Origin: Yoonia sp. GPGPB17
GTDB taxonomy: Bacteria; Pseudomonadota; Alphaproteobacteria; Rhodobacterales; Rhodobacteraceae
DNA: 64,000 nucleotides
Assembly (NCBI RefSeq): GCF_037892195.1
Contig: NZ_JATACI010000002.1
Location: forward strand, 2,604,001-2,668,000
Direction: 5' to 3'
The translations under genes were made by a program, and so were the position numbers. This document shows positions 1-9,051 of this stretch, piece after piece. The notes under the pieces are model-generated. The model did no database searches. It was not told the DNA's origin and saw only the letters and a list, made by a program, of their open reading frames with translations. The first letter of the stretch is position 1. Each line of letters begins with the position of its first letter.

Positions 1-220
1 TCTCTTTCAGGAACTGGGCTTTGACACCAGCCGCGCTGGTCGTGCCGGGCAGGGTATTGTAGATAAAAAAGTTGAGGGCCTCATCGCGATGCTGATGTGC
101 CGGATCGTCTAAAGTAGCAACAATCTCAGCTGTCAGCGCGCCATCATCAATTGGCTTGGGGCTTAGTCCTTGCTCTTTGCGTGTCGCAATCTCTTCGCGG
201 TATTGTGTATATTGGCTCAT
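1..220 (-). CDS. acnB: aconitate hydratase B, N-terminal part (runs off left end)
   Basis: The first 73 codons read leftward from an ATG at 218-220. AcnB is the TCA-cycle aconitase, which in many bacteria also acts on 2-methylisocitrate. The N-terminal motif YREEIATRKEQGLSPKPID followed by ALNFFIYNTLPGTTSAAG is the HEAT-like N-terminal region of AcnB, not of AcnA. A GGAG lies about 11 bases upstream of the ATG. The Fe-S cluster ligands lie outside the window, so activity cannot be judged. The family assignment rests on remembered similarity to E. coli and Rhodobacter AcnB. Confidence 0.88.
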   Translation of the reverse strand, partial: MSQYTQYREEIATRKEQGLSPKPIDDGALTAEIVATLDDPAHQHRDEALNFFIYNTLPGTTSAAGVKAQFLKE

Positions 221-314
221 AACCTGGCTCCAGCGCAGAAAAGTGTATCTGAAAACTGCAATTGATCGAGTTTGCACCAGGACGTTAGTGCTGATTCATC
301 GCATTTGTATGCCG

Positions 315-336
315 ATGTATACATTACAGCGTAATG
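315..336. promoter_or_regulatory. overlapping palindromes upstream of acnB
   Basis: ATGTATACAT (315-324) is a perfect 10-base palindrome. It overlaps CATTAC-AGC-GTAATG (322-336), an inverted repeat with a 3-base centre. They sit about 100 bases upstream of the acnB start, in a plausible operator position. On the minus strand TTGCAG followed 15 bases later by TATACA overlaps them and could be a weak promoter. No regulator can be named. The rest of 221-812 shows only the two hairpins listed separately and no convincing gene. Confidence 0.3.
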
Positions 337-575
337 CTGCAACCCCACTTGCCGCAGCAAGCGTTCAAGATGGTTGACACAAATGACGCCTAAGCCTGCG
401 CAAGTGTGCCGCAGTTGTTCAGGCTGATTGTGGTCCAGTGTCGTGCAGGCCGTTCAAACCCTGTACTTTGTCACGTCTTCGGCTGGCTGAGAAAGATAAG
501 AGGATGCCTGTGACACCGGATCATTATCCGAGAGCTATCGCATTCACCTGTCGGTCGTTGCCTTGCTTTAACGAA

Positions 576-610
576 AAGAGAGGGTTCGGACCTGCACCAA
601 ACCCTCTCTT
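576..610 (-). terminator. strong hairpin, possible leftward terminator of a small RNA
   Basis: An 11-bp perfect stem (576-586 with 600-610) encloses a 13-base loop. Read leftward it is followed by TTTTCGTT, a modest U-tract. No gene ends just upstream on the minus strand: the DUF2853 gene has its own terminator at 766-792. If this is a terminator, it would end a short transcript starting between about 620 and 760. Confidence 0.4.
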
Positions 611-765
611 CACCCCGCGTGTTCCTATTCCACCACACGCAACTGAATATCTGGTTCAGACCATCCTAGTCCACAACCGACCTTAACAAGATATGGTCTT
701 CCCTAGCAAACATTAAGCGCTTCGAAAGCAATTCAAATCAGAGACGTCCGCGACACAATAACGCA

Positions 766-792
766 AAGCGCCCGCCAGATAGGCGGGCGCTT
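766..792 (-). terminator. intrinsic terminator of the DUF2853 gene
   Basis: An 11-bp perfect GC-rich stem (766-776 with 782-792) has a 5-base loop. It lies 21 bases beyond the stop codon of the minus-strand DUF2853 gene. Read leftward it is followed by TGCGTTATTG, a weak T-tract; read rightward by CTTATTCGTT, so it may act both ways. Confidence 0.7.
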
Positions 793-812
793 CTTATTCG
801 TTCTATGAGAAT

Positions 813-1155
813 CTATCCGTAAACGGACTCTTTGCCGAAGTGTTTTGTCAGCATGTAATAGACCACGGCGCGGTATTTGTTGCGCTCGGATTGGCCGTAA
901 GTGTCGAGAACCGATGCAATCGCTTTATCAAGATCAGGGCTATCTTTCAGTCCAAGCTTTTTCATCAGAAAGTTGGTCTTCACGGTTTCAATTTCGCCAG
1001 CCTGGCTGCTAAGCAACGGTCGAGGCGTCTGCATTGTAAATCGCGGGACCGCAGCCAATGGTCACCTTCGTAAGAAGATCCATGTCTGGTGTCATACCAC
1101 ATTTGTTTTTCAGGTCGTCCGCGTACTTTGCAATTAAATCGTCTCTTTTACCCAT
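813..1155 (-). CDS. DUF2853 family protein (frame broken once)
   Basis: A small cytoplasmic protein of unknown function. From the ATG at 1155 the reading frame gives MGKRDDLIAKYADDLKN and on to NADASTVA, then hits TAG. The family sequence resumes one base out of phase as SQAGEIETVKTNFLMKKLGL and ends in the family-typical TKHFGKESVYG. Removing one base gives 113 residues, the normal family length. The break lies at 1008-1014 (plus-strand GCTAAGC), where GCCGGC would restore Ala-Gly-Ser. It is one of the motif-linked breaks described in the findings, so the gene is probably intact in the organism. Confidence 0.8.
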
Positions 1156-1282
1156 GAGAGTGTCCCCGTTGTTTGTTTTCTTGTTTCAATAGTGGCGCGC
1201 TGCGCCCCAGTAGGCGCACGTTAATGGGACTGGCTGCATCAGGTAAAGAAAAAAGCCGGTTGGGTGGCAATGTTTCGCTTTT

Positions 1283-1305
1283 ACGCGCGCAACACGTGCG
1301 CGCGT
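1283..1305. repeat. GC-rich inverted repeat in the DUF2853/porin divergent region
   Basis: ACGCGCGCA (1283-1291) and TGCGCGCGT (1297-1305) form a perfect 9-bp stem with the 5-base loop ACACG. It lies about 100 bases before the outer-membrane protein start and about 130 bases before the divergent DUF2853 start. No T-tract follows on either strand, so a protein-binding or structural role is as likely as termination. Nothing else stands out in 1156-1403. Confidence 0.35.
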
Positions 1306-1403
1306 TCTTCGCGCTCCGATCACAGTAACGTGCACCTGCCGTGAGCATCCAATCAAGTTAAGAGGTCGTAAATCCTATATCCAATCATCAAAGGAAATCG
1401 GAA

Positions 1404-1928
1404 ATGAAATTGCACTCACTCATTGCTGCTGCTGCTGCACTGGCGGCGACCCCAGCGACCGTATTTGCACAGGACTGGACCGGTCCTTATGCCGGATTTC
1501 AGATCGGCGGTTCAGACATCGACGTTGATGGCGCGCCTCTGACAGGCGACGGGCCATCATATGGCGTCTTTGCAGGCTACAACATCCAAGCGGGCAATCT
1601 CGTCTATGGTGGCGAATTTGACTATGACACGACCGAGTATGACGTCGACGGCGACGCTGAGGTCGACTCGACAACACGCTTGAAAGGCCGCATGGGCTCT
1701 GAAGTGGGTGGCGGCTTACTTTATGGTGCAGCAGGTTTGGTTTGGGCGACTTCTCCAGAATTGGGTGATGATGATGGCTACTTTTTTGGTGCCGGATACG
1801 ACCTGCCGGTATCAAGCAATATGACCATCGGTGCTGAAGTCCTGCAGCACGAGTTTGAAGAGTATAATGGCGGTGCGCTTGATGTCAGCGTGACAACGTT
1901 CAAGGCGCGTGTCGCATTTAACTTCTAA
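1404..1928 (+). CDS. small outer-membrane beta-barrel protein
   Basis: 174 residues with a clear Sec signal peptide (MKLHSLIAAAAALAATPATVFA, cleavage after AFA-type VFA at about residue 22). The mature part has alternating polar and aromatic stretches (WTGPYAGFQIGG, YGVFAGYNIQAGN, FFGAGYDLPV) and ends in FKARVAFNF, with the C-terminal Phe that the Bam machinery recognises. This fits the Omp25/OmpA-like eight-stranded barrel family. It is Asp-rich. AAGGA lies about 10 bases before the ATG. Monocistronic, and divergent from the DUF2853 gene. A specific ligand or role cannot be assigned. Confidence 0.75.
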   Translation: MKLHSLIAAAAALAATPATVFAQDWTGPYAGFQIGGSDIDVDGAPLTGDGPSYGVFAGYNIQAGNLVYGGEFDYDTTEYDVDGDAEVDSTTRLKGRMGSEVGGGLLYGAAGLVWATSPELGDDDGYFFGAGYDLPVSSNMTIGAEVLQHEFEEYNGGALDVSVTTFKARVAFNF

Positions 1929-1967
1929 GTTCACTTCTGTCGCGTACATCATAGTGCGCGCCAGCAC

Positions 1968-2750
1968 CTACCGACACAGGCCCCAACCACGCGATTGCAG
2001 ATGGAAATGGTCAGCATGCAGCCTGTTGTAATCAGGCGAAAGCGTAAGACTAAACCAATCGCACGCCCCATCACGGACGGTACGTAGAAACTCTGCCCTT
2101 GGCCCGGCAGGCTCCCAATCGGCAAGCAATCTGATACGGTTGCCATCGGCCAGCCCAAACCCGACAATATCTATGGCATCTGCCGTCGCGTGCGTACTCA
2201 TCCGTGTTGAGGGTCCGCTGGCGGTGCGCATCACCCGGCAATTATAGCTGCCAATATGATCGATGCTGCTGACCGAGGTTCCCAGAAAAACTGCCGCTGC
2301 CGGTTGGACGCTATGCAGTTCCCACATCGCCAGCCGAAGGGCGATAGCACAGCGCGTCTCGACCGGGGCCAGTCGCGATTGCCCGACCGCACGCAGATCA
2401 ACCCGGTCACGAATGAAGCATTGATCGCTGTCTTCCAACGGCGCGAGCGGTTGCAGGGCCGCATGGCCATCCAGGGCAGCCAGGCACTTTTCTTCGGACG
2501 CCACCGCCCGATTCAGTTTCCACCCTGTCATTGCCGTCACCGGGTCGCTGATCCGCAAAGGCTGGGTCGGGTTCCATTCCTGCGGCAACGGCGTGTCTGA
2601 ATGCATGACGGCCTGATAGCCCGTAAAAGCCAGCACAGCCGCCACAAAAAACGCAGTGACACCGCTTCCGACGGCCCCACTGCGTTCACTTTTCCTGCGC
2701 TGCTTCTCAGCGGCATCCTGCGCCATTTGCTGTCGCTTGGCATGCCGCAT
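1968..2750 (-). CDS. extensin-like family protein (probable cell-wall amidase fold)
   Basis: 260 residues. A basic cytoplasmic N-terminus is followed by one membrane segment (about residues 30-48, VTAFFVAAVLAFTGYQAVM) and a periplasmic extensin-like C-terminal domain. Family hallmarks are visible: Cys pairs, SYNCRVMR, STHATADAIDI, the long FLRTVRDGACDWF motif and LSPDYNRLHADHFHLQ with clustered His and Asp that resemble peptidase metal ligands. It starts 6 bases after the ahcY stop and is probably co-transcribed with it. The enzymatic activity of the family is not established. Confidence 0.82.
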   Translation of the reverse strand: MRHAKRQQMAQDAAEKQRRKSERSGAVGSGVTAFFVAAVLAFTGYQAVMHSDTPLPQEWNPTQPLRISDPVTAMTGWKLNRAVASEEKCLAALDGHAALQPLAPLEDSDQCFIRDRVDLRAVGQSRLAPVETRCAIALRLAMWELHSVQPAAAVFLGTSVSSIDHIGSYNCRVMRTASGPSTRMSTHATADAIDIVGFGLADGNRIRLLADWEPAGPRAEFLRTVRDGACDWFSLTLSPDYNRLHADHFHLQSRGWGLCR

Positions 2751-2756
2751 CGGCGT

Positions 2757-4142
2757 TTAGTACCGGTAGTGCTCTGGCTTGAACGGCCCTTCGACGGTCA
2801 CACCGATGTAATCTGCCTGTTCTTTCTTCAACTCTGTCAGCTTGACGCCGATCCGGGCCAAATGCAGGCGCGCGACCTTCTCGTCCAGATGCTTGGGCAG
2901 AATATGTACGCCGACTTCATAAGCGTCGCCGTTCTTCCACAACTCCATCTGCGCCAGCACCTGATTGGTGAATGAGGCAGACATCACAAAGGATGGGTGC
3001 CCTGTGGCGTTACCAAGGTTCAGCAGACGGCCTTCGGAAAGCAGGATCAAACGGTTGCCAGATGGCATCTCGATCATATCGACCTGCTCTTTGATGTTCG
3101 TCCACTTGTGGTTCTTCAGGGCCGCAACCTGAATTTCATTATCGAAGTGGCCGATGTTGCCGACAATCGCCATGTCCTTCATCTCGCGCATATGCTCGAT
3201 ACGGATCACGTCCTTGTTGCCGGTGGTGGTGATGAAGACATCCGCGCTGTCCAGCACATCCTCAAGCACGACAACCTCAAAACCGTCCATGGCCGCCTGC
3301 AAAGCACAGATCGGATCGACTTCGGTCACCTTCACGCGTGCGCCAGCGCCAGCCAGTGACGCGGCAGAACCTTTGCCCACATCGCCGTACCCACAGACAA
3401 CAGCAACCTTACCGGCCATCATTGTGTCCGTCGCACGGCGGATACCATCGACCAGCGACTCCTTGCAGCCGTATTTGTTATCAAACTTCGACTTGGTGAC
3501 AGAATCGTTCACGTTGATCGCAGGGAACGGCAGCTGGCCGTTCTTGTGCAGATCGTAAAGACGGTGCACACCGGTTGTCGTTTCCTCGGACACGCCTTTG
3601 ATCGCATCGCGCGTCTTGGTGAACCAACCCGGGCTGGCAGCCATACGCTTGGCGATCTGCTTCTTGATAACCTCTTCTTCCTCGGACTGCGGGACCGAGA
3701 TGATATCTTCACCCGCTTCGGCACGTGCCCCAAGCAGAACGTAGAGCGTCGCGTCACCACCATCATCAAGGATCATATTGGGGCCTTCGGGGAACATGAA
3801 GGATTGGTCAAGGTAATCCCAATGCTCTTCCAGCGACTGACCCTTGATCGCGAACACTGGTGTGCCGCTTGCGGCGATGGCAGCGGCGGCGTGATCTTGC
3901 GTTGAAAAGATGTTGCAAGACGCCCAGCGCACATCGGCGCCAAGGGCGGTCAGCGTTTCGATTAACACAGCCGTCTGAATCGTCATGTGCAAAGACCCGA
4001 CGATACGCGCACCTGCCAGCGGCTTCTTGTCACCATATTCCGCGCGCAATGCCATCAGGCCGGGCATTTCAGTTTCAGCGATATCCAGCTCTTTACGGCC
4101 AAACTGTGCAAGGGCGATGTCCTTGACGATATAGTCTTTCAT
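2757..4142 (-). CDS. ahcY: adenosylhomocysteinase
   Basis: 461 residues, full length for the bacterial enzyme. It hydrolyses S-adenosylhomocysteine to adenosine and homocysteine, removing the product inhibitor of SAM methyltransferases. Visible motifs: [15 protein letters not shown] near residue 50, [15 protein letters not shown], the NAD-binding [13 protein letters not shown] near residue 250, and the conserved C-terminal [17 protein letters not shown] precedes the ATG. I looked for a SAH or SAM riboswitch in 4143-4290 and saw no convincing match. The extensin-like gene follows on the same strand. Confidence 0.97.
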   Translation of the reverse strand: MKDYIVKDIALAQFGRKELDIAETEMPGLMALRAEYGDKKPLAGARIVGSLHMTIQTAVLIETLTALGADVRWASCNIFSTQDHAAAAIAASGTPVFAIKGQSLEEHWDYLDQSFMFPEGPNMILDDGGDATLYVLLGARAEAGEDIISVPQSEEEEVIKKQIAKRMAASPGWFTKTRDAIKGVSEETTTGVHRLYDLHKNGQLPFPAINVNDSVTKSKFDNKYGCKESLVDGIRRATDTMMAGKVAVVCGYGDVGKGSAASLAGAGARVKVTEVDPICALQAAMDGFEVVVLEDVLDSADVFITTTGNKDVIRIEHMREMKDMAIVGNIGHFDNEIQVAALKNHKWTNIKEQVDMIEMPSGNRLILLSEGRLLNLGNATGHPSFVMSASFTNQVLAQMELWKNGDAYEVGVHILPKHLDEKVARLHLARIGVKLTELKKEQADYIGVTVEGPFKPEHYRY

Positions 4143-4300
4143 TGCTGCCTCCTCGGCGGGCGATTGATGCGTTTGCCTGGCTGATAGCAGGGCTTTTGCC
4201 TTGCGACAATGGCGGTAAGGTCGCGCCGATTGAGCAATATCAATGACCAGTCACATCAGCCTCATAGTCTGGAAGGATTAACCCATTATGGAGCTAGCCA

Positions 4301-5329
4301 ATGACACTGCCTAAGACCATGAAGGCCGCCGTTGTAACGGCACTAGGTGATCCCCTTGATATTCGCGAAGTGCCAGTCCCCGAAGTTGGACCGGGCCAGG
4401 TGCTGATGCGCGTGCGTGCCAGCGGTGTCTGCCACACAGACCTGCATGCGGCGATGGGCGATTGGCCCGTCAAACCGACCGCCCCCTTCATTCCGGGTCA
4501 TGAAGGCGTGGGCGAGGTTGCAGCCGTCGGTGAAGGCGTGACCCACCTGAAAGAAGGTGATCGCATCGGCGCCCCATGGCTGCATACGGCCTGCGGGCGG
4601 TGCGAACACTGTGTGGGTGGCTGGGAAACGCTGTGTGAAAGTCAGCAAATGACCGGATATAGCGTCGATGGTGGTTATGCCGAATTCGTACGCGCTGATG
4701 CCAACTATGTGGGGCGATTGCCTGATCAGTTAGAGTTTGGCCCCGCCGCACCGATCCTTTGCGCGGGTGTAACGGTTTACAAAGGCCTGAAGGAAACCGA
4801 CACCAAGCCCGGTGATTGGGTCGCGATTTCAGGAATCGGTGGTCTGGGTCATATGGCCGTCCAATACGCCAAAGCGATGGGCCTGCATGTGGTAGCCGTT
4901 GATGTATCCGACGATAAACTCAAGCTCGCACGCGATCTTGGTGCAGATCTGACAATTCATGCCGTGGACCAAGATCCTGTCGGTGAAATCCAGACACAAC
5001 TGGGTGGCGTGCATGGCGCAGTTGTCACCGCTGTGTCCAACAGCGCGTTTTCGCAAGCCGTTGGGATGATGCGACGCGGTGGCACCCTATCGCTGGTCGG
5101 CCTGCCACCGGGCGACTTCCCGCTGCCGATCTTTGAGGTCGTGCTGAAAGGCATCACTGTGCGCGGTTCCATCGTAGGTACCAGAAACGATTTGGCCGAG
5201 AGCCTTTCTTTTGCGGGCGAAGGCGCCGTTGCCTCGCATTTTGCATGGGACAAGCTGGAGAACATCAACGCGATCTTCGACAAGATGAAAGCAGGCGAGA
5301 TCGACGGCCGGATCGTTATGAAAATCTGA
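4301..5329 (+). CDS. adhP: zinc-dependent alcohol dehydrogenase (AdhP type)
   Basis: 342 residues of the medium-chain dehydrogenase/reductase family, oxidising primary alcohols with NAD. Catalytic zinc ligands are in GVCHTDLHA (about residue 44) and GHEGVGEV (about residue 67). The structural-zinc loop carries four Cys in ACGRCEHC and the following ETLC. The Rossmann motif is GIGGLGHMA near residue 180. TGGAG precedes the ATG by about 9 bases. It is divergent from ahcY and is followed closely by the HD-domain gene. Confidence 0.93.
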   Translation: MTLPKTMKAAVVTALGDPLDIREVPVPEVGPGQVLMRVRASGVCHTDLHAAMGDWPVKPTAPFIPGHEGVGEVAAVGEGVTHLKEGDRIGAPWLHTACGRCEHCVGGWETLCESQQMTGYSVDGGYAEFVRADANYVGRLPDQLEFGPAAPILCAGVTVYKGLKETDTKPGDWVAISGIGGLGHMAVQYAKAMGLHVVAVDVSDDKLKLARDLGADLTIHAVDQDPVGEIQTQLGGVHGAVVTAVSNSAFSQAVGMMRRGGTLSLVGLPPGDFPLPIFEVVLKGITVRGSIVGTRNDLAESLSFAGEGAVASHFAWDKLENINAIFDKMKAGEIDGRIVMKI

Positions 5330-5393
5330 CACTGTGCTTTACCGATTGGCCGCTCCGCCTTATGTCGAAAGTTCGGTATTAAGCGGAGCGGGC

Positions 5394-5990
5394 ATGGCGA
5401 AAACACAACCCAGGGCGTGGCAGCGGATGCTGTCAGGACGCAGGCTTGATCTGCTTGATCCCACACCGGTCGATATCGAAATTGAGGATATTGCCCACGG
5501 TCTGGCCTTTGTCGCGCGCTGGAACGGGCAAACGAAGGGTGATTTTGCCTATTCGGTGGCCGAGCATTCGCTGTTGGTGACCGAAATCTTCAAACGCCAA
5601 CAGCCCAAAGCCCCGGTCAAATGGCAGCTTGTCGCCTTACTGCATGATGCCCCCGAATATGTGATCGGCGATATGATCAGCCCGGTAAAGGCCGCCGTTG
5701 GTCCCGGTTATGGCGAGTTGGATGATCGGCTGACCGCTGCGATCCATCTGCGGTTTGGTCTGCCTGCGCAAATACCGGCGACTGTCAAAAAACAGATCAA
5801 GAAGGCCGATAAGCTTTCGGCCTGGCTGGAGGCGATCCAGATCGCAGGCTTTACGCAGGCGGAAGCTGACAAGTTCTTTGGCAAACAGGACCCGGCATTG
5901 GCGGACAGCCTGCGTATTCAACTCCGGCCACCCGTTGATGTCCGTGACGACTATACTGCGGTTTATCACAAATTGGCGGCCGCCTTATGA
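5394..5990 (+). CDS. HD-domain hydrolase (YfbR-like nucleotidase family)
   Basis: 198 residues from the ATG at 5394, chosen over an upstream start at 5334 because GGAG sits correctly before it and the family begins here. Metal-binding residues of the HD fold are visible: AEHSLLVTE (His), ALLHDAPEYVIGDM (His-Asp-Glu) and KKADKLSAWLEA (Asp). Relatives of YfbR dephosphorylate deoxynucleoside monophosphates; whether this one does is inferred. Its TGA overlaps the ATG of a decayed acetyltransferase by 4 bases (ATGA), so the two were once translationally coupled. Confidence 0.82.
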   Translation: MAKTQPRAWQRMLSGRRLDLLDPTPVDIEIEDIAHGLAFVARWNGQTKGDFAYSVAEHSLLVTEIFKRQQPKAPVKWQLVALLHDAPEYVIGDMISPVKAAVGPGYGELDDRLTAAIHLRFGLPAQIPATVKKQIKKADKLSAWLEAIQIAGFTQAEADKFFGKQDPALADSLRIQLRPPVDVRDDYTAVYHKLAAAL

Positions 5991-6286
5991 TCATTCGACC
6001 GGCGCCTTTTGATGATACGCCGCATATGACTGCCCCGCTGAAATAAATCATCGCGATCGGCGGCACCACGGCCCCATCGGATCCATTTGGACGAAAACCA
6101 AATGCGGGGGCGCCAGATCGCTTCGATCCGCGCAGATAACGTGTCTTGTTCGTGCCATTGTGTAGGCATCGGTTTTCGCGACTATGACAATTGGCGGACC
6201 TAGCGCTGGCTGATGAAACCATGGTCCACAAGGTGCGCAAAACGGATAGGCACAGTTTTAATCGGATTGAAGCAACGCTCCCTTAA
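5987..6286 (+). pseudogene. GNAT family N-acetyltransferase remnant
   Basis: The ATG overlaps the preceding stop (ATGA). The frame gives MIIRPAPFDDTPHMTAPL, then TAA at 6044, then IIAIGGTTA, the N-terminal signature of a GNAT family common in this lineage (usually LNEIIAIGGTTA). Further C-terminal family pieces appear in other frames: IASIRADNV from about 6117, GFRDYDNW from about 6166, and LADETMVHKVRKTD ending at TAA 6284-6286. About half of the usual 165 residues is missing between the first and second pieces, so this is real decay (nonsense, deletion and shifts), unlike the single-indel breaks elsewhere. Confidence 0.7.
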
Positions 6287-6331
6287 TCTATGCAGGGCGA
6301 TACTCTGGCAGCGCTGCTGCAGGAATCATAC

Positions 6332-8372
6332 ATGCTCCCAACCCGAAATCAGGCTGAACACGCCACAGCCCGCCTTTTCCTGCGCAGGCCAGACCGATTG
6401 TGGATTCACTACTGTTTCGCATTGGTGATTGTGTTTTGCCTGATCGTGGCGACCCACCTTATCAACCGCATCATGGTCGAACGCGGGCTTGTTGCCGCAG
6501 ACGGTATCGCAAAGACCAGCGAACATATCCTGCTCGCACAAGACATTGTCGCACTCTCGGATGATTTGGTTGCAAGCGGGGCGACAGATCTTACGGGGCT
6601 GGAGAAAACAGTTGACAGGTTCGAGGTGATCTATGGGCGCATTTTGGCGACCCAAGTGCGCTCTGATACGCTTGATGGCCATTTCTTTGCAAAGGAATCG
6701 GGCGTGCATCAGCGGATGCGGGCCTTCATAGACATTGCCAGGCAGTTGCCAGATGCTCTGCCCGACGCAAGGCAAACCCTCAACATGCAAATCAAGCAGT
6801 TGTACGATAGCGAGTTGGAAACAGACCTGCTTTTGACGGCCAAACTCGTCGCCCGGCAAATTGAGGTTGAAGCAGCCTATTTCAGCAGGGTGCAGCGTGC
6901 GATGTTCGTTGCATCTGGTGTGGTGCTTTTGGCCGAAGCGCTCTTTATCTTTTTACCCGCTCAGCGATCTGTGCTGGCCAATATATATGCCATGCGAAAA
7001 AAAACGCAGGAGCTGCGCACCTCGCAAAAGCAACTGGAAGAAATGAACAGCCAGTTGGAACATACCATTAAGCATGACCAGTTGACGGGGCTACCCAACC
7101 GCAGATCTTTGACCGAATACCTGAATGATGCGGTTGCCACAAAGAACGCAGAAGGGTTCAACCTGCTGCTGGTGGGGCTTGATGATTTCAAGTCTATCAA
7201 TGACACGATGGGGCACGACTATGGTGATGCGCTCTTGATTGCGGTCAGCCGGGCTTTGAAAAGCTGCGTTGACTACGACAACATTGTTGCCCATGTCGGC
7301 GGGGATGAGTTTGCGTTGATTTCGAGCGAACCGATACCCTACGTCGTTCAACGCATTGTGGCTTCGCTTCAAGAACCATTTGCCATCAAAGGGCGGCGCA
7401 TTCCCATCAATGCCAGCATCGGACATTTGGAGATGGGTGGGGACGGCAAAGCGCCTCTCGATATTCTGGCGGATGCCGAGATCGCACTTCAATTTGCCAA
7501 GAATACCGGCGGAAACCGCGCGCAGGCCTATACGCAGCGTCTGCGGGACGATCTGAGCATGATGCAACAGCTGCAACTTGACCTGATGGACGCAATCGTC
7601 AACGGCGAAATCGAACCATGGTTTCAGCCACAAGTGCGCCTTTCTGACGGCCGCTTGCACGGTGCAGAGGTTCTTGCTCGCTGGCGGCATCCGACACGTG
7701 GCCTGCTGACGCCTGATGCCTTTCGCTGCAGCGGCAGAACGCGCAGGACTAATGATTGACCTTGACCACGCAATCTGGCGATCAGCTATGGATCACGCAA
7801 AAGCATGGGAGACCTCTGCGATTTGGAACCCTGTTATCTCGTTGAATGCCGCGCCAGACACGATTTCCGACCCTCACTTGCTAGAGCGTTTCTTGCTTAC
7901 CCTGCAACGCTCGGGCCTGAGCGCCGATCAGGTGATCGTTGAAGTGCTGGAAACGACATTGATCAACGGCAAGGATGATATCGCCGCAATCAACATCGAC
8001 AGCCTTGCAGATTGCGGGATCGCGCTGGAACTGGATGATTTCGGCACCGGCTATGCGTCTCTATCAAAGTTGACGCAGTTGCCCTTGGCCGGGATCAAGC
8101 TTGACCGATCACTTGTGGCACCCCTGCCCGATCAAGCAGCCGACAGCGTTGTGCGGGCCATTTTAGCCCTTGCTGCCGAATTGGGGCTTCATGTCGTGGC
8201 CGAAGGCGTGGAAGTGGATGAACAGGCCGCACATCTTAACGCGCGCGGTTGCGGGGTGGGGCAAGGGTATGGCTTTGGCAAGCCCATGCCAGCAGAAGAA
8301 TTCACGCGCTGGCTTGAACTACACGCAAAAAACCCGGTTTTGGCTACTCAGGCGTTGACGCGCTTCGCCTGA
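6332..8372 (+). CDS. membrane GGDEF-EAL cyclic-di-GMP signalling protein (frame broken once)
   Basis: About 679 residues if one indel is corrected. Start at 6332 because AGGA lies 8 bases upstream; the in-frame ATG at 6290 has no ribosome site. Two membrane segments (about residues 32-50 and 190-210) bracket a periplasmic helical sensor region. A GGDEF domain with an intact GGDEF follows (about 315-340), then an EAL domain with EVLARW in place of EALLRW, DDFGTGYASLSKL and AEGVEVDEQA. The frame breaks at about 7722-7735: LTPDAF continues as AAERAGLMIDL one frame later. It may make or degrade c-di-GMP, or both. The break does not fit the GCCGGC pattern seen elsewhere. Confidence 0.85.
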
Positions 8373-8439
8373 GCCACTTGAGGATCATGCAGACAAACCG
8401 TATCTGGAGCGGGTAAGACTGACCAGAAAAGGGCAACGC

Positions 8440-9051
8440 ATGGCCAATCATCTCTACCAGAACGATCTACCGGATGGGCTAGACCTTGGTCCTGTTGTCG
8501 CGATTGACTGTGAAACGATGGGGCTAAACCCGCATCGTGACCGGCTGTGCTTGATCCAGATGTCTGGCGGTGATGGCAATTGTCACCTGGTGCAGGTCAC
8601 ACCGGGGCAAACTGAAGCGCCGAACCTTTGTAAAATGCTGGAAAATCCCAATGTGTTGAAGCTGTTCCACTTTGGCCGTTTCGACATTGCCGCGCTGCTT
8701 AATGCCTTTGGCGCACTGACGGCACCCGTTTATTGTACCAAGATCGCATCCAAGTTGGTGCGCACTTATACGGACCGGCATGGCCTGAAAATCCTGTTGC
8801 AGGATATGGTCGGCATCGACATCTCCAAACACCAGCAACAAAGCGATTGGGGCGCGCCGCAGTTGAGCGAAGCGCAGCTTGACTATGCCGCGTCTGATGT
8901 CTTGTACCTGCACCAGCTCAAGGAAAAATTCGATGTGCTTCTGGCCCGCGAAAACCGGACCGAGATAGCGCAATCCTGTTTTGATTTCCTGCCAACGCGC
9001 GCCAAGCTTGATCTGGCTGGTTGGCCTGAAACAGATATCTTCGCGCACTGA
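8440..9051 (+). CDS. rnd: ribonuclease D-like 3'-5' exonuclease
   Basis: 203 residues, DEDD-type exonuclease domain only, with no C-terminal HRDC domains. This short form is typical of alphaproteobacteria. Catalytic motifs: VAIDCETMGLNP (Exo I, Asp and Glu near residues 25-27), LFHFGRFDIAALL (Exo II, Asp near 82) and LDYAASDVLYL (Exo III, Tyr and Asp near 150). It likely trims tRNA or other structured RNA 3' ends. The last base of its TGA is the first base of the kdsD ATG, so it heads the envelope operon. Confidence 0.9.
   Translation: MANHLYQNDLPDGLDLGPVVAIDCETMGLNPHRDRLCLIQMSGGDGNCHLVQVTPGQTEAPNLCKMLENPNVLKLFHFGRFDIAALLNAFGALTAPVYCTKIASKLVRTYTDRHGLKILLQDMVGIDISKHQQQSDWGAPQLSEAQLDYAASDVLYLHQLKEKFDVLLARENRTEIAQSCFDFLPTRAKLDLAGWPETDIFAH

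Noticed and set aside
576..610. TTCGGACC followed by ACCA suggested a tRNA T-arm and 3' end
   Set aside because: There is no acceptor stem, anticodon arm or correct spacing; the sequence forms a simple hairpin.
438..686. An 82-codon open frame in the acnB-DUF2853 gap
   Set aside because: It runs through the strong hairpin at 576-610, has no ribosome site and resembles no protein I know.
4143..4300. SAH or SAM riboswitch upstream of ahcY
   Set aside because: I found no arrangement matching the SAH, SAM-II or SAM/SAH motifs; only a GAGGAGG ribosome site is clear.
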